Below are positions 8,706 to 16,773 of a stretch of DNA of 45,422 nt, in pieces. The position numbers and the translations under genes were made by a program. This DNA is from Levilinea sp. Lineage in GTDB: Bacteria > Chloroflexota > Anaerolineae > Anaerolineales > Anaerolineaceae. Numbering within the stretch: the first letter of the stretch is position 1; each line of letters begins with the position of its first letter. The notes below the pieces were generated by a model. It made no database searches. It saw only the letters and a program-made list of their open reading frames with translations, and was not told the DNA's origin. The stretch spans positions 1 through 45,422 of the forward strand of contig JARKPO010000079.1 in NCBI GenBank assembly GCA_029975215.1. Reading direction: 5' to 3'.

Positions 8706-9731
8706 CTAGTACTTGCGGCTGGGCAGCAGCTCGGCAGCCTTGTCGGGATAGTAAACGGTCTCATTGGTCAAAACATTCTTATCGATTGGCTGACCGTTCA
8801 TGAGCTTCAACGCCATCTCTGCAACCTGCGGTCCAAGCAGCGGATTGCATTCAACATCAGCCTGGAACCAACCATCGATCATGGCCTGGAAACCGCCGCG
8901 GGTGCCATCAACGGAGACGATGAAGAGATCGCCCGGTTTCACGCCAGCAGCCTTCAACGCTTCGATTGCCCCAAGGCCCATATCATCATTGTGAATGAAG
9001 ATGCCCTGGAAATCGGTGCCCGGTTTGTATTTCTGCAAGAACGCCTGCATGACAGGAACAGCTTCCGCACGGGTGAAGTTACCAGTCTGGGAATCGATGA
9101 TTTCGATATTCTTGTTGAGTTTGGCACGGAAGCCCTCAGCCCGGCCAACTGCAGCGCCAGAACCTGTGGTACCCGACAGTTCCAAAATCTTTGCGCCGTT
9201 CGGGAATTTCTTGTTGAATTCTTCAGCAGCGCGCTCGCCTTCCAACTTCATGTCAGAGCCAATGTGGGAAACATACAGAGATGGGTCTGCGCTGACAGAG
9301 CGGTCCACAATGATGACGGGGATACCGGCATTTTTGGCTTCGGTTAACACAGCATCCCAGCCGTCTTCAACCACAGGGGGCAAGGCGATTACGCTGACAC
9401 CCTGCTGGATGCAGGCACGCACAGCGGAGATCTGGTTTTCCTGCTTCTGCTGGGCATCCGAGAACACCAGCTGGAAGCCGTCTTTTGCAGCCTGATCCTT
9501 GAATGAAGCTGTATTGGCAGTGCGCCAGTCACTTTCCGCACCAAGCTGAGGGTAGCACATGACCATGTCTTTGTAGGTGCAATTCGGGGCACAAGAGGCC
9601 TGACCGAAAGCAGCGGGGGCAGCGGGAGCAGCGGGGGCAGCGGGGGCTGCGGCAGTACCGCAGGCGCTAAGAACCACGCTAAGGATCACAGTCAAAAGCA
9701 AGAACTTGAACGTATTCTTCTTGAGGAACAT
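8706..9731 (-). CDS. ytfQ: Sugar-binding lipoprotein, YtfQ type
   Basis: A 341-residue periplasmic-binding-protein-like (Peripla_BP_4) lipoprotein. The signal segment ends in the lipobox LSAC (Cys24), followed by an Ala/Pro linker made of AAP repeats. The mature domain contains QLGAESDWRTANT, DAQQKQENQISAVR, PPVVEDGWDAVLTEAKNAGIPV, VDRSV and HNDDMGLGAIEAL, a close match to E. coli YtfQ as remembered. In this arabinose cluster the ligand is more likely arabinose (perhaps the furanose form) than galactofuranose; that is inference. A strong AGGAGGAG precedes the ATG. The lipid anchor is as expected for a monoderm-like or Chloroflexota-type envelope. Confidence 0.9.
   Translation of the reverse strand: MFLKKNTFKFLLLTVILSVVLSACGTAAAPAAPAAPAAPAAFGQASCAPNCTYKDMVMCYPQLGAESDWRTANTASFKDQAAKDGFQLVFSDAQQKQENQISAVRACIQQGVSVIALPPVVEDGWDAVLTEAKNAGIPVIIVDRSVSADPSLYVSHIGSDMKLEGERAAEEFNKKFPNGAKILELSGTTGSGAAVGRAEGFRAKLNKNIEIIDSQTGNFTRAEAVPVMQAFLQKYKPGTDFQGIFIHNDDMGLGAIEALKAAGVKPGDLFIVSVDGTRGGFQAMIDGWFQADVECNPLLGPQVAEMALKLMNGQPIDKNVLTNETVYYPDKAAELLPSRKY
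9610..9653. repeat. 9-bp tandem repeat coding the AAP linker
   Basis: About four and a half copies of a GC-rich 9-base unit (GCAGCGGGG with single changes) lie in ytfQ and encode the Ala-Ala-Pro linker just after the lipidated Cys. Slippage would change linker length in steps of three residues without a frameshift. Confidence 0.7.
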
Positions 9732-9780
9732 ACTCTCCTCCTAATGACAAACTAGATGGTTTTGGGTTAAAATATGTCGA

Positions 9781-9814
9781 ACGAATGAACTCAACGTCGT
9801 CTGAGTTTGTTCGT
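9781..9814. promoter_or_regulatory. Imperfect 13-bp inverted repeat upstream of ytfQ
   Basis: ACGAATGAACTCA (9781-9793) and TGAGTTTGTTCGT (9802-9814) pair at 11 of 13 positions around an 8-base loop, in the 174-base gap between lacI and ytfQ. Read on the minus strand, ATATTTT follows some way after the stem. It may be an operator, an attenuator or a weak terminator between regulator and importer. Confidence 0.45.
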
Positions 9815-9905
9815 CTTTCCTGGAGATGCTCTGGTTGGTCCCATATCAATTAGAGCATTTCCGCATTAACATCAATTGTGAAAGTTAACCACCTCCTTCT
9901 TCAGT

Positions 9906-10934
9906 TTACGAACTTTGACGGACAATCAATTCGGGCTGAATGGTGATGTATTTTGGCTCCACGGCTTTTCTTTGCGTCAATTTCATAACAGTTTGTGAAA
10001 CCAATTCAGTTACAGCAATTCGTCCCAGTTCGTCCTGATTTTGATACACGGTCGATAACGACGGGATGTAAAACTCTGACTCAGCAATCCCATCGAATCC
10101 AACGACCGATAGATCCTGCGGAATCCTCCTGCCAATTTCTGGTGCAGTCTGAAGGATGCTCAAAGCCATCTGGTCGTTTCCAGCAAAAATCCCATCGACT
10201 TCGGGATATTTTTCAATCAATTCCAGAAAGGCTGTTTTTCCGCTTTTTGAAGACCAGTTCCCCTGTGTCCACATGCGATCGGATACCTGGAGCCCAGCTT
10301 CCGTTAATGCCGATTCCCAGCCCATCTTCCGCTGCCTGGCCTCCCACCAATCGAGCGGGCCCGAAATATGGGCAATATTTCTTCTGCCCTTCTGGATCAA
10401 ATGATTGACTGCCGCCCTGGCGCCGGAAAAATTGTCAGTTGTGACAATCGTGACAGTTTTCTCTTCCTCCATAGTCAGAAAAATAATCGGGATATCAATC
10501 ATGGGGAAAACACCTTTAATCCATTGCCTGTTATCTTCAACCTCAGGCGCTGCCCAGATGATTCCATCCACCTGATGCGATTTAAACCAATCGAGCAAAG
10601 GAATGACATTGGTGGAGTTTGAATTATGGACCTCTTTGAGCAACAAGCCGTAACCCAACTCTTCGGCTTTATTCGTGATGCCGCTTAAAACCCGCGAAGG
10701 GCCCAGGTATTTTAAGCCGGAGATTACAACCCCAAAAAGGAAACTTTTTTGTCTGGACAGACTCTGAGCAACGGCGTTTGGCTGAAAGTTAAGTTCAGCC
10801 ATCACCTCTTTCACCCGTTGCCTGGTCTTCTTCGACACTTCTGGGCGGTTATTTAGCACACGTGAAACCGTCTGCCTGGACACACCGGCTTTGTCGGCGA
10901 CATCGTAAATCGTTGCTTTATTTTTTTTGTTCAC
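9906..10934 (-). CDS. LacI-family transcriptional regulator (AraR-like role)
   Basis: A LacI/GalR-family protein, 342 residues from the GTG at 10934. The N-terminal HTH (ATIYDVADKAGVSRQTVSRVLNNRPEVS) and hinge (PNAVAQSLSRQKSF) are followed by a sugar-binding domain with VSRVLSGI-, GIFAGNDQMALSILQ- and VVGFDGIAESEF-type motifs. The frame is open to a GTG at 10976, but a predicted promoter with its -10 at 10987-10992 would leave almost no leader for that start. The GTG at 10934 also gives the usual short lead-in to the HTH. Lying head-to-tail before the importer and araBAD, it is probably the arabinose-responsive repressor, and a palindrome in its own promoter suggests autoregulation. Confidence 0.85.
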   Translation of the reverse strand: MNKKNKATIYDVADKAGVSRQTVSRVLNNRPEVSKKTRQRVKEVMAELNFQPNAVAQSLSRQKSFLFGVVISGLKYLGPSRVLSGITNKAEELGYGLLLKEVHNSNSTNVIPLLDWFKSHQVDGIIWAAPEVEDNRQWIKGVFPMIDIPIIFLTMEEEKTVTIVTTDNFSGARAAVNHLIQKGRRNIAHISGPLDWWEARQRKMGWESALTEAGLQVSDRMWTQGNWSSKSGKTAFLELIEKYPEVDGIFAGNDQMALSILQTAPEIGRRIPQDLSVVGFDGIAESEFYIPSLSTVYQNQDELGRIAVTELVSQTVMKLTQRKAVEPKYITIQPELIVRQSS

Positions 10935-10986
10935 GGCTGCCTGATAAACAGCGATTGGTGAATTGTGAGCGGTCACATATATATTT

Positions 10987-11014
10987 ATATTAGCAATTTA
11001 TTGCCAAAAGTCAA
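10987..11014 (-). promoter_or_regulatory. Promoter of lacI with palindromic operator
   Basis: On the minus strand, -35 TTGACT (11009-11014) and -10 TAATAT (10987-10992) are 16 bases apart. The spacer contains the perfect palindrome GCAATTTATTGC (10993-11004), ideally placed for a dimeric repressor to block polymerase. Autoregulation by the LacI-type protein is the simplest reading. Confidence 0.6.
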
Positions 11015-11615
11015 TAGGGTAATTGGATAATTTGTGATTCTCGTGACAATTGATCCCTAAAATTAGTATTTTGCTTCTCTATCCCCAACGAGATGCCTTT
11101 TCAGGTGTTTATGGATCAGGCAGAGGAGACTGGCTGTCATCCTCGATTTGGTTCAAAACGCAAACAAAAAACCATCCAGCAGCGGAGAATGAATTCAATC
11201 TTCCTTATGACCATAAGAGTACTTTGTACTGGCCTTAGGGGGTTAAGTTAAAACTCTACATCCGGCACAGGGACGCCCTTCCGCAGGGCAGGATTTTGTG
11301 CGGCAGACTCTGCAATTCGGCCGACCTGACGAACTCCGCTCCACCCTGCCCAGGTATGCTGTAATAGCTAATCCATATTTGTATCGTTCTGTTTTGTGTG
11401 GATTCGAAAAGATTCTTATTGGATAATCAAGAGTTTTATTAAATACTGCTCTACTACATAATTACCGGATAGGCACAGATGCTGCCGTATCTCCACAGGC
11501 ACAACCCTCTCTGCCTGGTCAGGATGACATCAAAGTTTGGCTGATAAAAGGCACGTGTCTGGATATTACCGGAATGGAAAACATTGATCTGAAAACAATC
11601 GGGAGAATTGCGCGG
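11015..11615. other. Intergenic region between the sialic acid operon and lacI
   Basis: About 600 bases with no supported gene; a 62-codon plus-strand frame at 11050-11238 lacks a convincing ribosome site or family match. The stretch should contain the end of the 13-gene sialic acid transcript, but I see no clear hairpin followed by a T-run. A GC-rich segment with short self-complementary pieces lies around 11270-11360. Confidence 0.4.
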
Positions 11616-12653
11616 TTATCGGGTTTCCGTCACTTTGCGAATGGCGCGCGGCGCATTCGTGTCATAACCCCTGGCCACGGTCAGATGATAAGCAAACAAT
11701 TGCGCAGGTACAATGCTGACCAGCGGCGAAAGCCATTCGGGCATGGTTTCCGGGATGGTAAAAGAAACCTGTGCAAGGCTGCGCGCGCGCTGGTTATTGG
11801 AAATGACCACCAGTTCAGCCATCAGATCCTTCTTCAAGTGTTCAAGTGATGTCACCATCGAGTTAAGCACACCGCCGTTAGCAACTACCGCCAGAACCGG
11901 GAAGCCGTCTGAGATCATCGCCACCGGGCCGTGTTGAAAATCGGCAGAAGAGTACGGTTCGGCCACGGTATAGGTCAATTCCTTCAGCTTTAGCGCCCAT
12001 TCAAAAGCCGTGGCATAGTTGTACCCGCGCCCCAATACCACGCATTGCGGCATGTACCGGTAGCGCTGTACCACCTGCTCAATAGTGCGGCTTTGCTGCA
12101 AAGTCTCGTCCACCCAACCGGCTACCTGGCCAAGCTGGTTCCACATGGGAGTAGATTCTGCCAGCGCAGCCGAAAGCATGGCAATCGCCATCAATTCAGC
12201 CGTGTAGGTTTTGGTAGCGGCCACAGCCAGCTCTGGCCCGGCCATGATGTCAATCACAAAATCGGCTGCCTTTGCCAGCGGCGAATCCGGTGAATTGGTA
12301 ATAGCCAGGGTCAGGTTACCCTGCCTTTTTCCAGATTCAATGACGCTCACAATATCGGGCGATTGACCGGATTGCGACACGCCCACCACCAGCGCATTTT
12401 TGATCATTGGAGGCTGGTTGTAATAAGTAAACAAGGAAGGTGTAGCCAGCGCCAGGGGGAGCTGGTTGAGCGCCCCCCAAACATAATTGGCATACCGCCC
12501 GGCATTATCCGAGGTTCCCCGCGCAGCCAGAAAGACAAATTGCACGTCCCGGTTACGAATTTCCTGCGCGATCTTTTCAATCACAACACGTTGGCGGTCC
12601 AATAAAAGACACAGGCGCACAGGCTGTTCAAAAATTTCATCATACAGGCTCAT
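11616..12653 (-). CDS. Two-SIS-domain sugar-phosphate isomerase, probable glucosamine-6-phosphate deaminase (NagB-II type)
   Basis: 345 residues, equal to the isomerase half of GlmS without the glutaminase domain. The first SIS domain has FLAARGTSDNAGRYANYVW and the SQSGQSPDIV phosphosugar loop. The second has VVLGRGYNYATAFEWALKLKEL and ADFQHGPVAMIS, both GlmS-like. Such stand-alone proteins include AgaS, FrlB and the NagB-II deaminases. As the last gene of a sialic acid operon that lacks a classical NagB, it most likely converts glucosamine-6-P to fructose-6-P and ammonia. AGAGGT precedes the ATG; the gap from the PIG-L gene is 33 bases. The reaction is inferred from context. Confidence 0.8.
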   Translation of the reverse strand: MSLYDEIFEQPVRLCLLLDRQRVVIEKIAQEIRNRDVQFVFLAARGTSDNAGRYANYVWGALNQLPLALATPSLFTYYNQPPMIKNALVVGVSQSGQSPDIVSVIESGKRQGNLTLAITNSPDSPLAKAADFVIDIMAGPELAVAATKTYTAELMAIAMLSAALAESTPMWNQLGQVAGWVDETLQQSRTIEQVVQRYRYMPQCVVLGRGYNYATAFEWALKLKELTYTVAEPYSSADFQHGPVAMISDGFPVLAVVANGGVLNSMVTSLEHLKKDLMAELVVISNNQRARSLAQVSFTIPETMPEWLSPLVSIVPAQLFAYHLTVARGYDTNAPRAIRKVTETR

Positions 12654-12686
12654 GTTTACCTCTTGTCGCTGGGTTCGGCAATGCCG

Positions 12687-13535
12687 TTACTGCAGTCTAC
12701 TCAGTCGGTCTTGCACTTCCCGCAGCATACGCTGGATTTGCTCCTGGATGAAAGCCGCCGGATCAAGGGTATCATCCTGAATTAACGGCGTCATGTCCAT
12801 GGCATAGGCCAGGCTGGTGGCCTGATCCACACTGTGCGAGGTCAAATAGGTGGCATTTGCGCGCCGCCGCGCCAGAGCAGCCAGATCATAGCGCTTTCCG
12901 CCGCTGATTTGTGAATCAAATACCGAAACCAGCGCGGCCTGCAAATTTTCCCGTTCCGACAGGTTGATCAGGATCTTATCCTCATCAACCATCCAGTCTA
13001 AACCGCGCCACACCTCGCAGCCAAGCAATTGTGCCGGGCGGGCGGAGAGGGGCAGCCGGCGAATGGCTGCAACGGTTTTCAGAGCCACGCCAACATGGGT
13101 GTCATGTTTATCGGCCAGGTTATGGGTGTAAACAATTTGCGGGCGGGTGGTTTCAAGGATATTCACCAGGTCGGCGATGATGCATGTATCTTTTCCATTT
13201 TTTATATCCCTGGAAGGATAATCCAGCATCATCAGGGCACTGTATTCACCGATCTGGGCTGCCTTGCGCTGCTCCTGGCAACGGACGAGGCGCATCTCAT
13301 CATCGCTGTAATCCGCATAGGCGCCGTTGCGAGGTGATCCTCGGCCGTCCGCCACAACCACCGCGGTGAACCACTGGTCAGCCTTCTTGAAGCATTCAAT
13401 GATCGGTCCCGCCGCCATAATTTCAAGATCATCCTGGTGCGCGCCGATCGCCAGGTGAGTGGTGCGCTGCAACGCTTTTAATTCACCGGTGTTGTCCGGG
13501 ATGAAGATTTCAGCACTGTCACGATTGAATTTCAT
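12687..13535 (-). CDS. PIG-L/LmbE-family deacetylase, probable N-acetylglucosamine(-6-P) deacetylase
   Basis: 282 residues of the PIG-L zinc N-deacetylase family. The zinc motif is AHQDDLE (His33, Asp36; usual form AHPDDxE) and the third ligand comes from HDTH at 144-147. Family members deacetylate GlcNAc groups in GPI, mycothiol, bacillithiol and chitobiose metabolism. Here it lies between yhcH and a GlcN6P-deaminase-like gene, while no NagA is present, so I infer that it removes the acetyl group from GlcNAc-6-P or a close relative. The ATG overlaps the yhcH stop as TGATG with GGAGG five bases upstream, which fixes this start. The frame remains open 12 codons further upstream. Confidence 0.8.
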   Translation of the reverse strand: MKFNRDSAEIFIPDNTGELKALQRTTHLAIGAHQDDLEIMAAGPIIECFKKADQWFTAVVVADGRGSPRNGAYADYSDDEMRLVRCQEQRKAAQIGEYSALMMLDYPSRDIKNGKDTCIIADLVNILETTRPQIVYTHNLADKHDTHVGVALKTVAAIRRLPLSARPAQLLGCEVWRGLDWMVDEDKILINLSERENLQAALVSVFDSQISGGKRYDLAALARRRANATYLTSHSVDQATSLAYAMDMTPLIQDDTLDPAAFIQEQIQRMLREVQDRLSRLQ

Positions 13536-13987
13536 CAGGCCTCCAATTTGACTTTGAGTACCACTTTCCAAACAGGCTCAGGTGCATCCACGCACAGGCC
13601 GGGCATGTGCCCATCCTGCGGAAAGAAGATCACAAAGGCTCCCGCGAATACAGTCACAAAATTACCCTTGCCGCTCATAGGCAAAAAATCCTTATCGGGG
13701 ACATATTCACCCAGCTCCATGCGCTCCAGGCTGGCAAAACCCATCCGCTCCTGGCCCCGCTGCACATATTGAATATCGATATATCGCCGGTGAGCTTCCC
13801 ACATCCCCTGTTCCTGTGGTTTGGTGACATATTCCTGCACGAGCGCATACAGGTTATCCCCATCAATGTCAATCCGGCCCACAGGCAATGCCGATAGATC
13901 CGTATCCTGTAAAAATTTCAATGCGGTGCGTATTCGATCTCCCAGGCCCGCATAGTGTGCTGAATGATCTAGCGTATCAAAAATCAT
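13535..13987 (-). CDS. yhcH: YhcH/YjgK/YiaL-family protein (sialic acid anomer/isomer handling)
   Basis: 150 residues, exactly the family length, with a cupin-like beta fold. Typical motifs are MIFDTLDHSAHY at the start, EAHRRYIDIQYVQRGQERMG in the middle, and FFPQDGHMPGL, where histidines and acids bind a metal. In E. coli yhcH ends the nanATEK-yhcH operon, and members have been proposed to interconvert forms of sialic acid or sugar acids. I placed the start at 13987, eleven bases inside the nanK end, because the family begins at MIF; the frame stays open to 14119 without a ribosome site. Confidence 0.87.
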   Translation of the reverse strand: MIFDTLDHSAHYAGLGDRIRTALKFLQDTDLSALPVGRIDIDGDNLYALVQEYVTKPQEQGMWEAHRRYIDIQYVQRGQERMGFASLERMELGEYVPDKDFLPMSGKGNFVTVFAGAFVIFFPQDGHMPGLCVDAPEPVWKVVLKVKLEA

Positions 13988-14891
13988 ACTGCTCTCCAAA
14001 TTGATGAACCCATGTAGCTGCTGCACCCGCCAGGCCAGCATGCTGAAGCGTTGACACACCAATTTTGACCTTATTCCAGGGCACCAAACCGCATTGCTTG
14101 GCAATGGCCGTTTCCACATCGCCGCGGAACAAATTCCAACGCTGCATCAGCCCGCCGCCCAAAATTACGCTGTCGGGCGCGAACAGAGTGATAATATTGG
14201 CCAGGCCCATGCCCAGGTATTTGGCTGTGCGGGCAACGGCTGCTTTCGCCAGGGGGTTGCCTTGTTCGGCCAGGTCGCAAATCAAACGCGCATCCCATTG
14301 GGGTTCGCCGCCGTGCGTGCGCACCCAGTCCGCCAGGGCGGTTCCGCTGGCCATGCGTTCCCAGCATCCATTTGCCCCGCAAAAACACGCCGGACCGGAA
14401 GGGTCAATCACATGATGACCAATTTCTGGATGGCATCCGTTCACGCCGCGGTAAAGTTCGCCGTTCAGAATGATGCCGCCGCCAATCCCGGTGCTGATGG
14501 TGATGTACACCATGCGAGCGGATCCGGCGCATGCTCCCCATAGGTGTTCCGCCAAAACGGCAGCATCGGCATCATTTTCGATGGCCGAATGAACCTGAAA
14601 CGCCCCGGCAAGGTCCGCAGCCGGGGAACGATTGCTCCAATCGGGCAGAAATTGATTCGGTTCCATCACCTTTTCAGCGGTCAGCCGACCGGTGGTTCCA
14701 ATCCCAATACCCTCCAACAAGCCCGAATGCATGGAAAGCAGTTTTTGTAGAGCTGCTTTCACATCGTCCAGGGCGTTGGCATAAGGCTGATCGGGCCGGG
14801 TCGGCAGCGATACGAAGTCAATCAACTGGCCGGTTCGCTCCACAAGCCCAATTGCGATTTTCGTGCCGCCGATATCAACTGCGCCAATCAT
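13977..14891 (-). CDS. nanK: ROK-family kinase, probable N-acetylmannosamine kinase NanK
   Basis: 304 residues from the ATG at 14891, four bases after the nanA stop codon; the frame continues 38 codons upstream inside nanA but the ROK fold starts at MIGAVDIGGTK. The ATP loop is DIGGTKIAIG, the catalytic acid region ENDADAAVLAEH (105-116), the phosphate motif STGIGGGIIL, and the ROK zinc motif CFCGANGCWE (Cys169, 171, 176). ROK kinases act on glucose, fructose, ManNAc and GlcNAc. Position directly after nanA and in an operon with nanE makes ManNAc the likely substrate, giving ManNAc-6-P. Confidence 0.85.
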   Translation of the reverse strand: MIGAVDIGGTKIAIGLVERTGQLIDFVSLPTRPDQPYANALDDVKAALQKLLSMHSGLLEGIGIGTTGRLTAEKVMEPNQFLPDWSNRSPAADLAGAFQVHSAIENDADAAVLAEHLWGACAGSARMVYITISTGIGGGIILNGELYRGVNGCHPEIGHHVIDPSGPACFCGANGCWERMASGTALADWVRTHGGEPQWDARLICDLAEQGNPLAKAAVARTAKYLGMGLANIITLFAPDSVILGGGLMQRWNLFRGDVETAIAKQCGLVPWNKVKIGVSTLQHAGLAGAAATWVHQFGEQYDF

Positions 14892-14895
14892 GCTT

Positions 14896-15783
14896 TTATA
14901 ATCCAACCAGTTCTTCAAAACCGGCTTCGTCCAAGCGGGCAAACAACTCTGCCCGTTTTTCAAAAGCCAAAGGCAGGTTAGGCAGCCGTGGTTCGCCCAC
15001 TTCAAAGCCCAACCGGCTCATCGCAGCCCGCATGCAGCCAACAAAACCCATCTCAAGCATGATCTGGGTAACGCGGTTGGCCCGCTTTTGATAATCCAGA
15101 GCCCGATCTGCATTGCCAGCCTGGATACTCTCAATCATTTTTCCATAGACGCCCGGCATAAAGTTCAAGGTGGAGCCAATCACGCCGTGAGCACCAAACA
15201 TCAACCCCAGCGCGGCCTGCTCATCCATGCCAGAGAACACGGTCCAGTTTTCCGAGCGGTAAGCAGCGATGATGCCCAATTCGTACATATTGGCACCGAA
15301 ATACTTCGTCCCCAAGAAATTGGGAATGGGGGCCAGTTCCTTCAGCAGGGCCAGGCTGTTAATACTGCCGCCAAACAGGTAAGGGAAGAACGGCAGACCA
15401 GGGACAGAGTCAGCCAGCTTTGCAAGGTAAGGGACAATGCCAGCGGGGTTATACACCACTGGCGGAACGATGCTGCTGATCCCTGCCGCGCCCAGGCGTT
15501 CAGCCTGCCGGGCAAGTGTGATCGCCTCGTTGATGGCTGACGCGCCAACATGCACAATGACAGGGATCCGGCCGTTCACCTGATTCATGACCGTTTCACA
15601 AATTTTCAAGCGCTCTTCAGTAGATTGAAAAGCCCCTTCGCCTGTGCTGCCGCAGATGTACAGGCCGGTCACCTTTTTGGCCAGGTGGTAATCCACCAGG
15701 TCGCGTAACACGCTGAAATTAACCTGATCCTCACGGGTATAGGGGGTTAACAAAGCCGGCCAGAAACCATTGAAAGATGTCAT
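14896..15783 (-). CDS. nanA: N-acetylneuraminate lyase NanA
   Basis: 295 residues of the DHDPS/NAL class I aldolase family (normal about 295). The sialate-lyase form of the carboxylate loop, GSTGE, is at 45-49, the catalytic Tyr is Tyr135 in GLPFFPYL, and the Schiff-base Lys is Lys160 in FLGTKYFGANMYEL, aligned with E. coli NanA Lys165. It splits sialic acid into ManNAc and pyruvate in the cytosol. AAGGAA precedes the ATG. It is followed by nanK and preceded 15 bases away by an esterase gene. Other aldolases share the fold, but nanE and yhcH in the same operon make NanA the best assignment. Confidence 0.9.
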   Translation of the reverse strand: MTSFNGFWPALLTPYTREDQVNFSVLRDLVDYHLAKKVTGLYICGSTGEGAFQSTEERLKICETVMNQVNGRIPVIVHVGASAINEAITLARQAERLGAAGISSIVPPVVYNPAGIVPYLAKLADSVPGLPFFPYLFGGSINSLALLKELAPIPNFLGTKYFGANMYELGIIAAYRSENWTVFSGMDEQAALGLMFGAHGVIGSTLNFMPGVYGKMIESIQAGNADRALDYQKRANRVTQIMLEMGFVGCMRAAMSRLGFEVGEPRLPNLPLAFEKRAELFARLDEAGFEELVGL

Positions 15784-15798
15784 TGCATTTTCCTTAAA

Positions 15799-16761
15799 TT
15801 ATAATTTGCTCAAAAATTGGTAAATTCGATCCGCATGACCGTGCAATTCTTCGTGCGCAAAGTCCGGGTAAATCTCAAGACGTTTGGGCGCATTGATTTT
15901 GTTATAGGCCGCGAACTGTGTGGAGGGAGGACAGATCTGATCGCGCAGACTCACGCCCATGTACACCTCGGCCTGAATGCGCGGGCACAGGTTTTGCACA
16001 TCAATGTATCCCAGCCGGGTGAATATTTCGTCTTCGTGCTGGTGCAAAGGATCGTGCCAGCGGAAATAATCACGCAGTTCCGCATAGGCGTTGATGTCCA
16101 AATCCAGTTCCCACACCCGTTTGTAATCGCATAAAAATGGGTAAACCGGAGCAGCCAGTTTGATCTCCGGCACCAACCCAGCGCAGGCCAGGGTCAAACC
16201 ACCTCCCTGGCTGTAGCCGGTCGCGCCCACTCGACCCGGGTCCACATGATCCATCTCCATCACCAGATAAGCCAACTGGGCGGTGTCGAGAAAGATACTG
16301 CGGTAGAGCAAATCCCGCGGTTCGCCATCCAGCCCGCGGATGATATGACCGCGTAGGGTCATGCCGGTTTGCCCGCCGGTATCCTGAGAAAAACCGCCCT
16401 GCCCGCGGCAATCCAGCGCGGCCACGGTGTAACCAAGCGCCGCGTAAGGCAATTTTCCCTGCCAGTCGCCGGCATCACCTGAATAACCGTGAAACATCAG
16501 CACAGCCGGATGAGATCCATGCTCATGGCGCGGGCGAACTAACCGGGCGTGTACGCGCGCCGCGCCGACACCCTTGAAATACAGGTCAAAGCATTCCGCA
16601 AAAGACGTTTGAAAATCTGAAGGAATAAGTTCTGCCTCTGAGCGAATGGACCGCATCTCATCGAGGGCTTCTTTCCAGTAATCGTCGAAATCGTGCGGAC
16701 GCGGATTGATACCCGAATAGGTCCGCAACTGATCAAGGGGCATATCAAAGCTTAGTGGCAT
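15799..16761 (-). CDS. AXE1-family acetyl esterase, probable sialic acid O-acetylesterase
   Basis: 320 residues of the acetyl xylan esterase/cephalosporin-C deacetylase family, an alpha/beta hydrolase with an oxyanion HGYSGDAGDW segment (91-100), nucleophile Ser184 in GYSQGG, and probable Asp274 and His303 (DFAHEE). Members remove O-acetyl groups from sugars. No signal peptide is visible, so it is cytosolic. In a sialic acid operon the likely substrate is O-acetylated sialic acid, which resists NanA; the pneumococcal nan locus also carries an AXE1-type esterase acting on sialate. A role on other acetylated sugars remains possible. Confidence 0.8.
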   Translation of the reverse strand: MPLSFDMPLDQLRTYSGINPRPHDFDDYWKEALDEMRSIRSEAELIPSDFQTSFAECFDLYFKGVGAARVHARLVRPRHEHGSHPAVLMFHGYSGDAGDWQGKLPYAALGYTVAALDCRGQGGFSQDTGGQTGMTLRGHIIRGLDGEPRDLLYRSIFLDTAQLAYLVMEMDHVDPGRVGATGYSQGGGLTLACAGLVPEIKLAAPVYPFLCDYKRVWELDLDINAYAELRDYFRWHDPLHQHEDEIFTRLGYIDVQNLCPRIQAEVYMGVSLRDQICPPSTQFAAYNKINAPKRLEIYPDFAHEELHGHADRIYQFLSKL

Positions 16762-16773
16762 AGTAATACCTTC

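Noticed and set aside
8622..9347. A 241-codon plus-strand open frame opposite ytfQ
   Set aside because: Antisense to a clear binding-protein gene; it starts within the intercistronic hairpin and has no ribosome site.
11050..11238. Possible 62-residue plus-strand gene upstream of lacI
   Set aside because: No convincing ribosome site or motif; codon pattern looks noncoding.
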